Source: Helicobacter pylori NQ4053
GTDB lineage: Bacteria > Campylobacterota > Campylobacteria > Campylobacterales > Helicobacteraceae
NCBI RefSeq assembly: GCF_000274605.1
Contig: NZ_AKNV01000002.1
Span: 62,001 to 126,000 of the forward strand
Direction of reading: 5' to 3'
Length of the DNA stretch: 64,000 nt
The position numbers and the translations under genes are program-made. Below are positions 41,794 to 51,710 of the stretch, piece by piece. The stretch's first letter is position 1. The number at the start of each line of letters is the position of its first letter. A model generated the notes under the pieces. The model searched no databases. It saw nothing but the letters and a program-made list of their open reading frames with translations, and was not told where the DNA came from.

Positions 41794-42627
41794 TTACCCC
41801 ATAATGAGCTTGTGTAAAGTCGCTAAAATGCTTAAAGCATAAATGAGGAGCAATAGGATTTTATGCACCTTTTCATTAGCCAAAGCGATGAGCTTGATGC
41901 CAATGCCCACCCCTAAAAACGCTCCAATACCGGTAATCACCCCGGCTTGAACGCTTATATCATCAAGAACCTTCCCATTATAAAGAGAGATGACCCCAGA
42001 TAAAGAAGCGAACACCACAAAAAATAGTCCCAAAGGCACGATTTTTTTAGAATCGTATTTCAAAAAATAGCCCAAAAACGGCACCATTAAAATCCCCCCA
42101 CCCATGCCTAGCGGGATAGAAAAGATGCCAGTAACAAAACCGGCGAGCATCAAAACCCCATGCGTTCTATCCATAGACACAAAAGGGATTGCGCGCTTTT
42201 TTTCGGGCGTTTTGTTATTCGCATGCAAATCAAAATGCATTTCTTCAAAATGCTCTGGTTTCTTGTTGCTAGAAAAAGCGTATTTGATAAAGGTGTAGCA
42301 CACCACCACCACAAACACGCTCATTAAAATTTTATCATCAATGATTTTTAAAATAAAGCTCCCTAAAATCGCCCCCATTAGCCCTCCAAGTGCAGCAAAT
42401 GAGCCTTCTCTCAAATCCAATAAGCCCTTTTTGTAATTGATGATAGAGCCGACCACTGAAGAAAAAAGCATTTGCATGAGCGAAATACCCACCGCATGGC
42501 TATAACTAAAATGGGCAAAAATCGCGCTAGGAACGACAATCTCCCCCCCACCAATACCAAAAAACCCGGCGGTAATGCCGGTGAATAGCCCCACAAGAGC
42601 CAAAATGAACGCTGTTGATTCTTCCAT
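41794..42627 (-). CDS. TauE/SafE-family membrane permease
   Basis: A 277-residue inner membrane protein with about eight hydrophobic segments in two similar halves. Each half has the glycine-rich motif of the family: GLFTGITAGFFGIGGGEIVVP near the N-terminus and GFVTGIFSIPLGMGGGILMVPF after a soluble loop (residues 122-150). TauE/SafE proteins export or import sulfur-containing organic anions such as sulfoacetate; the substrate here is unknown. It is a single gene on the minus strand. Confidence 0.9.
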   Translation of the reverse strand: MEESTAFILALVGLFTGITAGFFGIGGGEIVVPSAIFAHFSYSHAVGISLMQMLFSSVVGSIINYKKGLLDLREGSFAALGGLMGAILGSFILKIIDDKILMSVFVVVVCYTFIKYAFSSNKKPEHFEEMHFDLHANNKTPEKKRAIPFVSMDRTHGVLMLAGFVTGIFSIPLGMGGGILMVPFLGYFLKYDSKKIVPLGLFFVVFASLSGVISLYNGKVLDDISVQAGVITGIGAFLGVGIGIKLIALANEKVHKILLLLIYALSILATLHKLIMG

Positions 42628-42838
42628 AAAAAACTCCCTAAATTCTAAAATATTACTTTATCAAAAAAGAGTGATAATCTTTAAAAAAAATTTTCTTTAA
42701 TTTTAAAAAATAGGGTTTTGATCACTTTAATTTTACAGCTTGAGAGCGATTATAAGAGATTATCCAAGATCTCTTTATTTGCTTAATTTAAAAAGGCTTT
42801 CAAGCGTTTTTAAACAAACCCCTTTTTTAAAGAGGGTT

Positions 42839-44925
42839 TTAATAAGCAAACACATAATTGAGATACACGCTATAGAGCCTTCTGTATTCTAGTTTAGCGC
42901 CCATGAAAGAATAATAGTTGGTGTTGATCGTGGGGATCTTAAAGCCTAATTCAATGCCATGCTGAGCGGTATGATCGCTGTTTTTTTTCTTGGGCCTAGC
43001 GAGGTTCATTCTCAAGCCTAGATTGAATAAAAATTGGAAGTTAGAAGTGCTGACATTAGCGTTATAAATGCCATTCATCATGGTCAAATTCACTTGTTGG
43101 GAATTAAGCCACGAAGTCCCAGCTAGCGCAAAGCCACCAAAAAGCCCCACAGAAAGCTTGTTATTTTTGCCTAAAAAGTTGGTGTTTTTATCGTTAATGA
43201 AGTTATAAAGCGCATCCATACCCACCCCATAAGTCCACACATCAGAAGCGGAGTTAAAAAAATTAGATTTGATATAAGCATGGTTATAATCAAAGAAACC
43301 ATAATACCTTAACCCCCAATTCCTTTTTTGCCAAAGAATTGCTTATAGCCCACTTGCACGCCGATCCCATTCATCGCCCCGTTATTGTTTTGATAGTCAA
43401 TCACGCCGATACGCCTAAAGGGGTTTTTGCCTAATTCTTGAGCGATGGTTTGGAATTGGTTGTATTTGTTGGTATCTAAAGAATAAGTGAGCAAACCTTC
43501 TGGGGAATTGGGGTTTTGAGTGGAATGCGTCATGTTTTGAAGAGATTTAGCGTTAGGCAATCTAGAGATAGTGCTATTGATCGCTTTTGAGTCGTTGTTT
43601 AAAGTGTTAAGGGCTTCTTTAAAATTCAAAATGGTTTGAGACAAAGCCCTATCCTGATTGACCTGGTTGCCATAATAAGCGGTGTGTTGCACTAAAGAAT
43701 TGAGAGTCTCTTTCACAAACGCGCAGCCTGAACCATAAGTGTTGTCGTTAATCACACCAGCTGATCCTGCTTTACATTCTTCCAAATCCCCTTGAATAGG
43801 CCCTTGAATGCTGTGGAAATTGTCCGCAACTTGCTTAGCTAAACCTAAAATCTCTGCTTGAGCGTTAGCTCTATTGAGCATTTCTTGAGCGAACTGCTTA
43901 TTTTTAGAAGTGTAGGGGTTGAAATTGTTGGGTTGCGTGATTTGGGTGTTTTCATTAGCGTTAAGCTGTTTGGTTTTTTCTAAAACGGCTTGAGCGTTTT
44001 TGATCATCTCGTTAATAGCGTTAAAGCTATCGCCAAAAATATCCACTACATTCCCAGGTGTAGAACTCAACCCCCACGCTTTACCGCCATTGCTCGTTTG
44101 CACATGCGGCCTTTGGGTGGTAAGGACTTGCATGATAGTAGCGGCTTGTTGCAAAAGGTATTCAGCGTCATTGACGCTGCTAATCTTTAGCTGGATTGGG
44201 ATTGATGAACCGCCTGAATAATAATTGCCATTCCCATCGGGGTAAGTGTATTCTGTTGTAGGGTTTCTTGTGAAAGTTTGATTGATATTGACTACCATCT
44301 TTTTGGAGCTATTCAAGGCAGGCATTCCGCCTCCTTGGTTTTGGTTTAAAGCGGTTTGGATAGTTTGATAAGCGGTATTGAGAACCTGGTATTCGCTGCT
44401 AGATAGGATACCATTTGGCCCTACATTACTGGCTCCATTACAAGTGGTGGTGGTCGTTCCGCTACCGGTGTTGTAGCTGTAGTTTGGCGTGTTGTCAAAC
44501 GATCGAACGCCCCCATTTTCTAAATGTTCTGGGCCAAGATTGGGGCCAGGGCCACAGCTGATCCCAAAGGCTATGACTTGCCACATGCCCACAGCGGCGT
44601 TGAGCGCTAAAGCCACAGCTTGATAGGCGGGGGAAGTGGTGGTAGCGCTAGTGAGGTTGATCGCGCTTGAGCTTAGATTATCAATCGCACCCGTGATCGC
44701 GCTCGGTGTGCTGGCTAGATTGACTAAGGAATTTAAGTAATTGTATTGGTTTAAAAGGTTGCTCAAATTATCGTATTTGTCCGCAAGATTTTGCAACGCT
44801 CCAGTGTTTTTCACTTGTTGGACCGCTTCACCGATCTGATAGCCCACGCTCATGTAAAATCCGTCATCTTCAGCCCTTGATAATGAGAGCATGAGAGAAA
44901 GAGAGAGTAAGAGGGATTTTTTCAT
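42839..44925 (-). pseudogene. hopM: Hop-family outer membrane protein (HopM/HopN type), frameshifted
   Basis: A large Hop adhesin/porin-like gene. The signal peptide (MKKSLLLSLSLMLSLSRA) is followed by the conserved EDDGFYMSVGYQIGEA and a long extracellular region. At the A6 run on the coding strand (plus strand T6, 43324-43329) the frame ends in QFFGKKGIGG and stop. The C-terminal beta-barrel continues in another frame to 42839 and ends RRLYSVYLNYVFAY. One extra A restores FFGKKRNWGLRYYGFFDYNH and a 695-residue protein. Without it the product lacks the barrel end needed for outer membrane insertion. The same join in hopA (FFGKNKFFGIRYYAFFDYNHAY) confirms the expected reading. The start is ATG 44925 after AAAGGAG. 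A sequencing error is possible. Confidence 0.9.
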
Positions 44926-45038
44926 GTTTTCTCCTTTTATTAGATTTTCTTGGTTTCGCATTCCCATGATAGTCATGTTTATGAAATTTCGCCATTTTAC
45001 CATAAAATGCTTATTCTTAACTTAAAATTTATATTTTG

Positions 45039-45049
45039 AAAAAAAAAAA
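45039..45049. repeat. A11/T11 homopolymer in the hopM-sulP divergent region
   Basis: Eleven A residues on the plus strand lie about 115 nt upstream of the hop start and about 130 nt upstream of the SulP gene. T-tracts in this position upstream of H. pylori outer membrane protein genes vary in length and tune transcription. Confidence 0.75.
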
Positions 45050-45181
45050 CAATTTTAAGTATTTTTTACAATAAAATATCATAGAGCTTGATTTAATTTA
45101 AAGAAAAGGGATTTTATCCGGTTTGAAATTGGCTTTTAAATCTTTGGTTATAATCAAGCCATTTTAATTAGAAAGAGTGGC

Positions 45182-46339
45182 ATGTTTGAAAAGATACAAA
45201 AAGAATGGCTGAGTAACATTCAAAAGGATTTGTTGTCTGGTTTTGTGGTGGGGCTTTCTGTGATCCCAGAGACCGCTGGCTTTGCGATCATGGTGGGTTT
45301 AGATGTGGGCGTGGCGTTTTATACGACCTTTTACATGGCTTTTGTGTTGTCTCTTTTTGGGGCTAGAAAGGCGATGATTAGCGCAGCGGCTGGCTCAGTA
45401 GCGCTCATTTTAGTGGGCGTGGTTAAAAACTATGGGCTTGAATACGCGGGCGTGGCGACTCTTATGGCAGGAATATTGCAAATTCTTTTAGGCTATTTGA
45501 AAATAGGGAATCTTTTGAGGTTTATCCCCCAATCAGTGATGTATGGCTTTGTGAACGCGCTAGGCATTTTGCTTTTAATGGAGCAATTCAAATTCCTTCA
45601 AAACCAAAATTTGGGGGTGTTTGTCTTGCTCGCTGTTGGGATATTGATTATTTATCTCTTCCCTTTAATCACTAAAAAAATCCCCTCTAATTTAATCTGT
45701 ATCCTTGCAGTGAGCGCGATCGCTTTAATTTTTGATATGCATGCGCCGAATTTGGGGAGCATTGAGCAAGGGGTTTCAGGCTTTCATTTCATCATTATCC
45801 CCAAAAATTTGGATTTTAAAATGGTGTTGGAATTGTTGCCTTACGCTCTTTCTTTAGCGCTAGTAGGCACGATAGAAAGTTTATTGACGGCTAAAACTTT
45901 AGATGTGATTTTAAAAGACGGCGTGAGCGATAAGAATAAAGAAACTAAAGCGCAAGGCTTGGGGAACATCATTTCAGGGCTTTTGGGGGGAATGACAGGG
46001 TGCGCTTTAGTGGGGCAGTCTATCATTAACGCAAAATCCGGGGCCAAAACAAGGCTTTCTACTTTTTTTGCCGGCTTTTCTTTAATGGTGCTGTTATTAG
46101 TGTTTAATGAATACGTGGTTAAGATCCCTATTGTAGCGGTTGTAGCGGTGATGGTGATGATTTCTTTCACCACTTTTAATTTCCAATCCATTATTAACAT
46201 TAAAAAAATCAAGCTCTATGACACGCTGGACATGCTTTTAGTCGTGGCGGTGGTTTTATACACGCATAATTTAGCGATAGGGGTTGTGGTGGGGGTGTTA
46301 GTCAATGCGTTATGGATCAAATCTAAAGGGATTGCATGA
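45182..46339 (+). CDS. SulP-family anion permease without STAS domain
   Basis: A 385-residue inner membrane protein of about ten to twelve segments. The family signature VGLSVIPETAGFAIMVGLDVGVAFYTT lies near residues 24-50, and a second core motif, GLLGGMTGCALVGQSIINAKSGA, lies near residues 263-285. SulP/SLC26 transporters carry sulfate, bicarbonate or dicarboxylates. The usual cytoplasmic STAS domain after the last helix is absent: the protein ends in WIKSKGIA. It is divergent from the hop gene; the tRNA-Asn gene follows on the other strand. Confidence 0.92.
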   Translation: MFEKIQKEWLSNIQKDLLSGFVVGLSVIPETAGFAIMVGLDVGVAFYTTFYMAFVLSLFGARKAMISAAAGSVALILVGVVKNYGLEYAGVATLMAGILQILLGYLKIGNLLRFIPQSVMYGFVNALGILLLMEQFKFLQNQNLGVFVLLAVGILIIYLFPLITKKIPSNLICILAVSAIALIFDMHAPNLGSIEQGVSGFHFIIIPKNLDFKMVLELLPYALSLALVGTIESLLTAKTLDVILKDGVSDKNKETKAQGLGNIISGLLGGMTGCALVGQSIINAKSGAKTRLSTFFAGFSLMVLLLVFNEYVVKIPIVAVVAVMVMISFTTFNFQSIINIKKIKLYDTLDMLLVVAVVLYTHNLAIGVVVGVLVNALWIKSKGIA

Positions 46340-46372
46340 AATTTTGCTATAAAAAAAGATGAGTTAAAAGTA

Positions 46373-46447
46373 TGGCTCCAGATGTAGGATTCGAACCTAC
46401 GACCAAGCGGTTAACAGCCGCCTACTCTACCGCTGAGCTAATCTGGA
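46373..46447 (-). tRNA. tRNA-Asn (GTT anticodon)
   Basis: The minus strand reads TCCAGATTAGCTCAGCGG at the 5' end, an anticodon loop CTGTTAA with anticodon GTT, a T-arm GTAGGTTCGAATCCTAC, and an acceptor ATCTGGA pairing perfectly with TCCAGAT. The discriminator is G and CCA is encoded. All four arms fold normally and the 75-nt length includes CCA. It lies between the SulP gene and hopA. Confidence 0.97.
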
Positions 46448-46575
46448 ATTTCGCTCAAAAAAGAAAAAGAAATTTTAGTGTGTTTTTTGTAAAAAGTCAA
46501 GTAAAATGATGCCGTTATTCATTGAGAGCCAAAAAATTGGCTTTGTCCTCATTAGTAATGAGAACCGATTCAATA

Positions 46576-48030
46576 TCAATAAGCCAAAACATAATTGAGA
46601 TACACGCTATAAAGTCTTCGGTAGGTTAATTTAGCGCCCATGAAAGAATAGTAATTGGTGTTGATCGTAGGGATTTTCACGCCTAATTCAACGCCATGAT
46701 GGATCCCTTGAAGCCTTAAACCGGTGTTGAATAAGAATTGGAAATTGGTGTTGTTGATTTTGGCGCTGTAGGCGCTATTGGTGATTTTTAAATTCGCAGA
46801 TTGGTTATTAAGCCATGTCGTTCCCGCTAATGCGATACCCCCAAAAATACCAAAAGAGACTTTGCGGTTTTTATCGGATCCGCCATTGATGAAGTTCAAT
46901 AAAAGATCACTGCCCGCGCCATAAGTGAAAACATTGGAAGCGGAGTTGAAAAAGTTGGATTTGATATAGGCATGGTTGTAATCAAAAAAGGCATAATACC
47001 GGATCCCAAAAAATTTATTTTTCCCAAAGAATTGCTTATAGCCTAATTGCACGCCCACGCCATTCATCGCCCCGTTATTAATTTGAGAGTTGATTAAACC
47101 CACGCTTCTAAAAGGGTTATGGCCAAACTCTTTGGTGGTAGTTTGGAATTCAGAATATTGGGTTTCGTTGAGAGAATAACTATAGCTAGATCGGCTCACC
47201 AAACTTTGAAGCCCTTTGGAGCCGGGCGTTTTTTGAAGGGTGTTATAGATGGTTGCTAAATTGTCCCCTTTGAGGTAAGAGATCGTATCGTTAATAACGC
47301 TTGATACTTGATTAAGGTTTTTATTGAAATCAGCGTTGGTAAATGCGCTTTGTTGGTTTTGGGGCTGGCTTGGGTCGGTTCTTCGGGCTTCCTTGGCGGC
47401 TTCTTTAGCACTACTTATCATGCTATTAATGGCACTAAAGGTGTTGCCAAAAATATTGCATGCGTTCCCGCTTGCATTAATGCCCCATGGTTTGCCATTG
47501 CCTCCATCTATTCCTGGACATTGGCTTTGAAGGGTATTAATAATGGTGCTAGCTTGAGTTAAAAGATGGTCGTAGTCATTTTCAATTTTAAGATCATTGT
47601 TTTTATTTTCTAGAGTATTTTGGAGCAATTGAGAAATCGTATTGATTTCGTTGTATTTATCAGTGGGTAGCGTGCCATTGGCTAAATTAGAGGCTACCAC
47701 TTGCCACATGCCCACCGCAGAGCTGAGCGCTGAGGACACGGCTTGATTAGCGCTATTGGGGGTCGTTTTCAATCTACTAGCGCTCTCTTTTAGATTATTA
47801 ATCGCTTGAGCGGTGCTTGAATTGGTGTTGGAGGCCGTTTGTTTGAGTTCGTTATAGCGGGTTAAAAGATTGTTCAAATTTTCGTAAGCGTTGGAGACTT
47901 TTTGGATTTCGCCGGTGTTTTTCACCATTTGCGCGGCTTCGCCGATTTGATAGCCCACGCTCATAAAAACGCCGTCATCTTCAGCAAGGAGCGATGACGC
48001 CATAAGAGAAAGTAAAATCGTTTTTTTCAT
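46576..48030 (-). CDS. hopA: Hop-family outer membrane porin HopA
   Basis: A 484-residue outer membrane protein. A signal peptide (KKTILLSLMASSLLA) leads into EDDGVFMSVGYQIGEAAQMVKN, the Hop family N-terminus, then an extracellular alpha-rich region, and a C-terminal barrel half with FFGIRYYAFFDYNHAY and the end RRLYSVYLNYVLAY. HopA is described as a porin in H. pylori. The barrel is nearly identical to that of the neighbouring hopM-type gene, which invites gene conversion. ATG 48030 follows AAGGAAC. The frame is intact. Confidence 0.93.
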   Translation of the reverse strand: MKKTILLSLMASSLLAEDDGVFMSVGYQIGEAAQMVKNTGEIQKVSNAYENLNNLLTRYNELKQTASNTNSSTAQAINNLKESASRLKTTPNSANQAVSSALSSAVGMWQVVASNLANGTLPTDKYNEINTISQLLQNTLENKNNDLKIENDYDHLLTQASTIINTLQSQCPGIDGGNGKPWGINASGNACNIFGNTFSAINSMISSAKEAAKEARRTDPSQPQNQQSAFTNADFNKNLNQVSSVINDTISYLKGDNLATIYNTLQKTPGSKGLQSLVSRSSYSYSLNETQYSEFQTTTKEFGHNPFRSVGLINSQINNGAMNGVGVQLGYKQFFGKNKFFGIRYYAFFDYNHAYIKSNFFNSASNVFTYGAGSDLLLNFINGGSDKNRKVSFGIFGGIALAGTTWLNNQSANLKITNSAYSAKINNTNFQFLFNTGLRLQGIHHGVELGVKIPTINTNYYSFMGAKLTYRRLYSVYLNYVLAY

Positions 48031-48220
48031 AAAATGTTCCTTAAAGTAATGTTTTATTTGCAAAATCGTATCAAATTGAAACTTTATTTACAATGAGTTT
48101 AAATTGTGCCATAAATTTATTGAATTTTTAATAAAATTGAGCAAAAATTAAGAAATTTTGCTTTTTTTGGATTTAAAAAGAGGTTTTTGATGGTGAAAAA
48201 TGCTTTTTAAAATTTATCGC

Positions 48221-48946
48221 TCAAAGGAGATTGGGGCTAAAAATTTTCAAAGCGTTTTGCAAATCCTCTTTGGTGTCAATGCCCACGCTTTGGCTTTGAA
48301 CGATTTTCACTGCAATCTTTTTTTGGTAATACAAAGCCCTTAATTGCTCTAATTTTTCTATTTCCTCTAAAACGCAAGGTTTTAAAGCGCATAATTCTTC
48401 TAAGATTTCTTTATTGTGGAAGCCATAAATACCGATATGCCCTAAAAGGGGGGTTTGGCGTTTCGCATCAAAATCTCGTAAAAAGGGGATAAGGGAGCGC
48501 GAAAAATACAAGGCGTTATTTTGGCTATCTAAAACCACCTTGACTAAATTAGGGTTTTTGGCTTGCTCTTCATCAATGACTTTAGCGCAAGTCGCCATGA
48601 AAGGGGCGTTTTTGGTGGCTTCTAATAAGGCTAAAATGACTTCTTTTTCTAAAAAAGGCTCATCGCCTTGCAAATTTAAAACCCTTTCATCGTTTTTTAA
48701 CCCTAAAATTCGCGCCGCTTCCAAACAGCGTTCTGTGCCGCTATTATGGTGTTTGGAGGTTAGCACGGCTTTAATGTGGAATTTTTGGCATGTTTGCATG
48801 ATGCTTTCATCATCGCAAGCGACTACGCATTCATCTACCAGATTCGCATTTTTAGCGCAACGCACTACCATAGGCAGGCCAAAAATGTCTTCTAGCACTT
48901 TATTCTCAAAACGACTGGATTTTAATCTAGCAGGAATGATAATCAT
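48221..48946 (-). CDS. kdsB: 3-deoxy-manno-octulosonate cytidylyltransferase
   Basis: KdsB makes CMP-Kdo, the donor for the inner core of lipopolysaccharide, in the cytosol. The 241-residue protein has [20 protein letters not shown] (nucleotide site), a VACDDESI metal Asp, and the LQGDEPFLE and GHIGIYGF segments of the family. AAAAGG precedes the ATG. It stands alone on the minus strand, divergent from the Dsb gene. Confidence 0.97.
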   Translation of the reverse strand: MIIIPARLKSSRFENKVLEDIFGLPMVVRCAKNANLVDECVVACDDESIMQTCQKFHIKAVLTSKHHNSGTERCLEAARILGLKNDERVLNLQGDEPFLEKEVILALLEATKNAPFMATCAKVIDEEQAKNPNLVKVVLDSQNNALYFSRSLIPFLRDFDAKRQTPLLGHIGIYGFHNKEILEELCALKPCVLEEIEKLEQLRALYYQKKIAVKIVQSQSVGIDTKEDLQNALKIFSPNLL

Positions 48947-49053
48947 CTTTAAACCTTTTTAAGCCAAAATAGGGGATTTTATGGTATTATACCCATTAAA
49001 AGCTTATTCCTTTTATTGTAGGGGTTTTAGGCTATTGAACTTTAGGAGTTTTA

Positions 49054-49851
49054 ATGATATTAAGAGCGAGTGTGTTGAGCACGTTACTTCTTGTAGGCTT
49101 AGGGGCAGCCCCTAAACATTCAGTTTCAGCTAATGACAAACGGATGCAGGATAATTTAGTGAGCGTGATTGAAAAACAAACCAATAAAAAGGTGCGTATT
49201 TTAGAAATCAAACCTTTAAAATCCAGCCAGGATTTAAAAATGGTCGTCATTGAAGATCCGGACACTAAATACAATATCCCGCTTGTAGTGAGTAAGGATG
49301 GTAATTTAGTCATAGGGCTTAGCAACATATTCTTTAGCAATAAAAGCGATGATGTGAAATTAGTTGCAGAAACCAATCAAAAAATCCAAGCCCTTAACGC
49401 CACCCAGCAAAATAGCGCGAAATTGAACGCTCTTTTTGATGAAGTGCCAGCTGATTATGTGATAGAGTTGCCCTCTACTAACGCTGAAAATAAGGATAAA
49501 ATCCTTTATATTGTCTCTGATCCCATGTGTCCGCATTGCCAAAAAGAGCTCACCAAACTCAGGGATCACTTAAAAGAAAACACCGTGAGAATGGTTGTAG
49601 TGGGGTGGCTTGGGGTCAATTCGGCTAAGAAAGCGGCTTTGATCCAAGAAGAAATGGCGAAAGCTAGGGCTAGGGGAGCGAGCGTGGAAGATAAAATCTC
49701 TATTCTTGAAAAGATTTATTCCACCCAATACGATATTAACGCTCAAAAAGAGCCTGAAGATTTACGCACTAAAGTGGAAAATACCACTAAAAAGATTTTT
49801 GAATCTGGCGTGATTAAGGGCGTGCCTTTCTTATACCATTATAAGGCATGA
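49054..49851 (+). CDS. dsbK: Periplasmic dithiol oxidase of the DsbG/DsbC type (HP0231/DsbK)
   Basis: A 265-residue exported thioredoxin-fold protein. The N-terminus is a signal (ILRASVLSTLLLVGLGAAP), residues 30-125 are a dimerisation-like domain, and the thioredoxin domain carries the active site DPMCPHCQKEL (C159-C162 by count) and a cis-proline in KGVPF. It matches HP0231, a dimeric periplasmic protein that introduces disulfides in H. pylori. Likely clients include the cysteine-rich Hcp proteins encoded in this window (inference). GGAG precedes the ATG; the UPF0323 gene follows 15 nt later. Confidence 0.92.
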   Translation: MILRASVLSTLLLVGLGAAPKHSVSANDKRMQDNLVSVIEKQTNKKVRILEIKPLKSSQDLKMVVIEDPDTKYNIPLVVSKDGNLVIGLSNIFFSNKSDDVKLVAETNQKIQALNATQQNSAKLNALFDEVPADYVIELPSTNAENKDKILYIVSDPMCPHCQKELTKLRDHLKENTVRMVVVGWLGVNSAKKAALIQEEMAKARARGASVEDKISILEKIYSTQYDINAQKEPEDLRTKVENTTKKIFESGVIKGVPFLYHYKA

Positions 49852-49866
49852 TATAAGGTTACTCTC

Positions 49867-50517
49867 ATGAAAAAACCATACAGAAAGATTTCTGATTATG
49901 CGATCGTGGGTGGTTTGAGCGCATTGGTGATGGTGAGCATTGTGGGGTGTAAGAGCAATGCTGATGACAAGCCCAAAGAGCAAAGCTCTTTAAGTCAAAG
50001 CGTTCAAAAAGGCGCGTTTGTGATTTTAGAAGAGCAAAAGGATAAATCTTACAAGGTTGTTGAAGAATACCCCAGCTCAAGAACCCACATTATAGTGCGC
50101 GATTTGCAAGGCAATGAACGAGTGCTAAGCAATGAAGAGATTCAAAAGCTCATCAAAGAAGAAGAAGCTAAGATTGATAACGGCACGAGCAAGCTTATCC
50201 AGCCTAATAATGGGGGTGGGGGGAGTGAAAGCTCAGGCTTTGGCTTGGGGAGCGCGATTTTAGGGAGTGCGGCAGGGGCGATTTTAGGGAGTTATATTGG
50301 CAATAAGCTTTTCAATAACCCTAATTACCAGCAAAACGCCCAACGGACTTATAAATCCCCACAAGCTTACCAACGCTCTCAAAATTCCTTTTCTAAAAGC
50401 GCGCCTAGCGCTTCAAGCATGGGCGGAGCGAGTAAGGGACAGAGCGGGTTTTTTGGCTCTAGTAGGCCTACTAGCTCGCCGGCAGTAAGCTCTGGGACAA
50501 GGGGCTTTAACGCATAA
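49867..50517 (+). CDS. UPF0323-family lipoprotein
   Basis: A 216-residue lipoprotein of unknown function. The signal ends in the lipobox SIVGC near residue 27. The mature part has a [23 protein letters not shown] domain, then a glycine-rich hydrophobic stretch ([19 protein letters not shown]) that resembles glycine-zipper segments, and a low-complexity Ser/Gly/Gln tail. The family is largely restricted to epsilonproteobacteria as far as I know. It lies between the Dsb gene and the glutathionylspermidine synthase-like gene, same strand with short gaps, so probably one operon. Confidence 0.87.
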   Translation: MKKPYRKISDYAIVGGLSALVMVSIVGCKSNADDKPKEQSSLSQSVQKGAFVILEEQKDKSYKVVEEYPSSRTHIIVRDLQGNERVLSNEEIQKLIKEEEAKIDNGTSKLIQPNNGGGGSESSGFGLGSAILGSAAGAILGSYIGNKLFNNPNYQQNAQRTYKSPQAYQRSQNSFSKSAPSASSMGGASKGQSGFFGSSRPTSSPAVSSGTRGFNA

Positions 50518-50537
50518 AATCTATTTAAGGTTAAAAA

Positions 50538-51710
50538 ATGCAAGTGATTCCTTTAAAACCTTTAGACAATAAGACCTTAGAAGAAATCGGCTTAGATTGG
50601 CACACGAATGACGACATGTCATCTTATATCGCTGATGAAATGGTGGTTGTTTCTCAAAAAGAAGCGGACGCTTATTATGACGCTTGTAATGAGCTTTATG
50701 ACATGTTTGTAGAGACGGCTGAAGAGGCCATTAAAAACGATCGCTTTTTTGAATTGGATATTCCTAACGCGCTCATTCCTATGATCAAACAGAGTTTTGA
50801 AGAAGAAGTGCATTGGCATATTTACGGGCGTTTTGATTTGGCTGGGGGGCTTGATGGCAAGCCGATTAAATTACTGGAATTTAACGCTGATACCCCTACC
50901 ATGCTTTATGAAACCGCGCTGATTCAATGGGCGTTACTCAAAGCCAATGGCTATGATGAAAACAAGCAATTCAATAACCTTTATGAAGCGCTTGGCGAGA
51001 ATTTTAAACGCATGGTAACTTTGGGCGAAGACACGAGCCGTTTTGAGGAAATGTATGAGGGGTGGAAAATCCTTTTTTCAAGCGTTAGGGGGAATATTGA
51101 AGAAGAGCGCACTATGCGTTTTTTGCAAGACGCTGCTCAGAGCGTGGGGTTTGAAACGGATTTTTCTTACATTGATGAAGTAGAGTTTAATATAGAAGAG
51201 GGCGTGTTTAAAAACGGCTTGAATTATGAGTTTTTATTCAAACTGATCCCATGGGAAAATATCGCTATTGATGAGCCAGAATTAGCCCTTTTGATGCAAG
51301 GCATGATGGAAAATAAAAACACGATTTTTTTAAACCCCGCTTATACGATCCTTTTCCAATCCAAGCGTTTTTTAAAACTTTTATGGGACAGATACCCCAA
51401 CCACCCTTTATTGTTAGAAACGAGCTATGAGCCTTTAGCCCATAAAAAGCAAATCAAAAAAGTGGCTTTTGGTAGGGAAGGGGCGAATAGTGAAATCTTT
51501 GAAGCTTCCATGCAATCGCTTTTGAAAACGGATGGCGTTTATTCTAACCACAAACCCGTTTATCAAGAGTTTTACGAACTCAATTCGCATAATGGGTTGT
51601 ATTATCAGCCTAATGTGTTTTTTGCTTATGAATCTTGCGCGCTAGGGTTTAGAAAAGGGGGGTTGATCTTAGATAATTTTTCTAAATTCGTGAGCCACAG
51701 GTTGCAATAA
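50538..51710 (+). CDS. Glutathionylspermidine synthase-like ATP-grasp protein
   Basis: A 390-residue protein of the GSP-synthase ATP-grasp family. Segments seen are YGRFDLAGGLDGKPIKLLEFNADTPTMLYE, where the acidic and asparagine residues bind substrate and metal, LLWDRYPNHPLLLETSYEP and GREGANSEIFEAS near the ATP site. There is no N-terminal amidase domain, as in the YgiC/YjfC branch, whose substrates are not settled. It follows the UPF0323 lipoprotein by 20 nt and overlaps the next gene by one base. Confidence 0.88.
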   Translation: MQVIPLKPLDNKTLEEIGLDWHTNDDMSSYIADEMVVVSQKEADAYYDACNELYDMFVETAEEAIKNDRFFELDIPNALIPMIKQSFEEEVHWHIYGRFDLAGGLDGKPIKLLEFNADTPTMLYETALIQWALLKANGYDENKQFNNLYEALGENFKRMVTLGEDTSRFEEMYEGWKILFSSVRGNIEEERTMRFLQDAAQSVGFETDFSYIDEVEFNIEEGVFKNGLNYEFLFKLIPWENIAIDEPELALLMQGMMENKNTIFLNPAYTILFQSKRFLKLLWDRYPNHPLLLETSYEPLAHKKQIKKVAFGREGANSEIFEASMQSLLKTDGVYSNHKPVYQEFYELNSHNGLYYQPNVFFAYESCALGFRKGGLILDNFSKFVSHRLQ

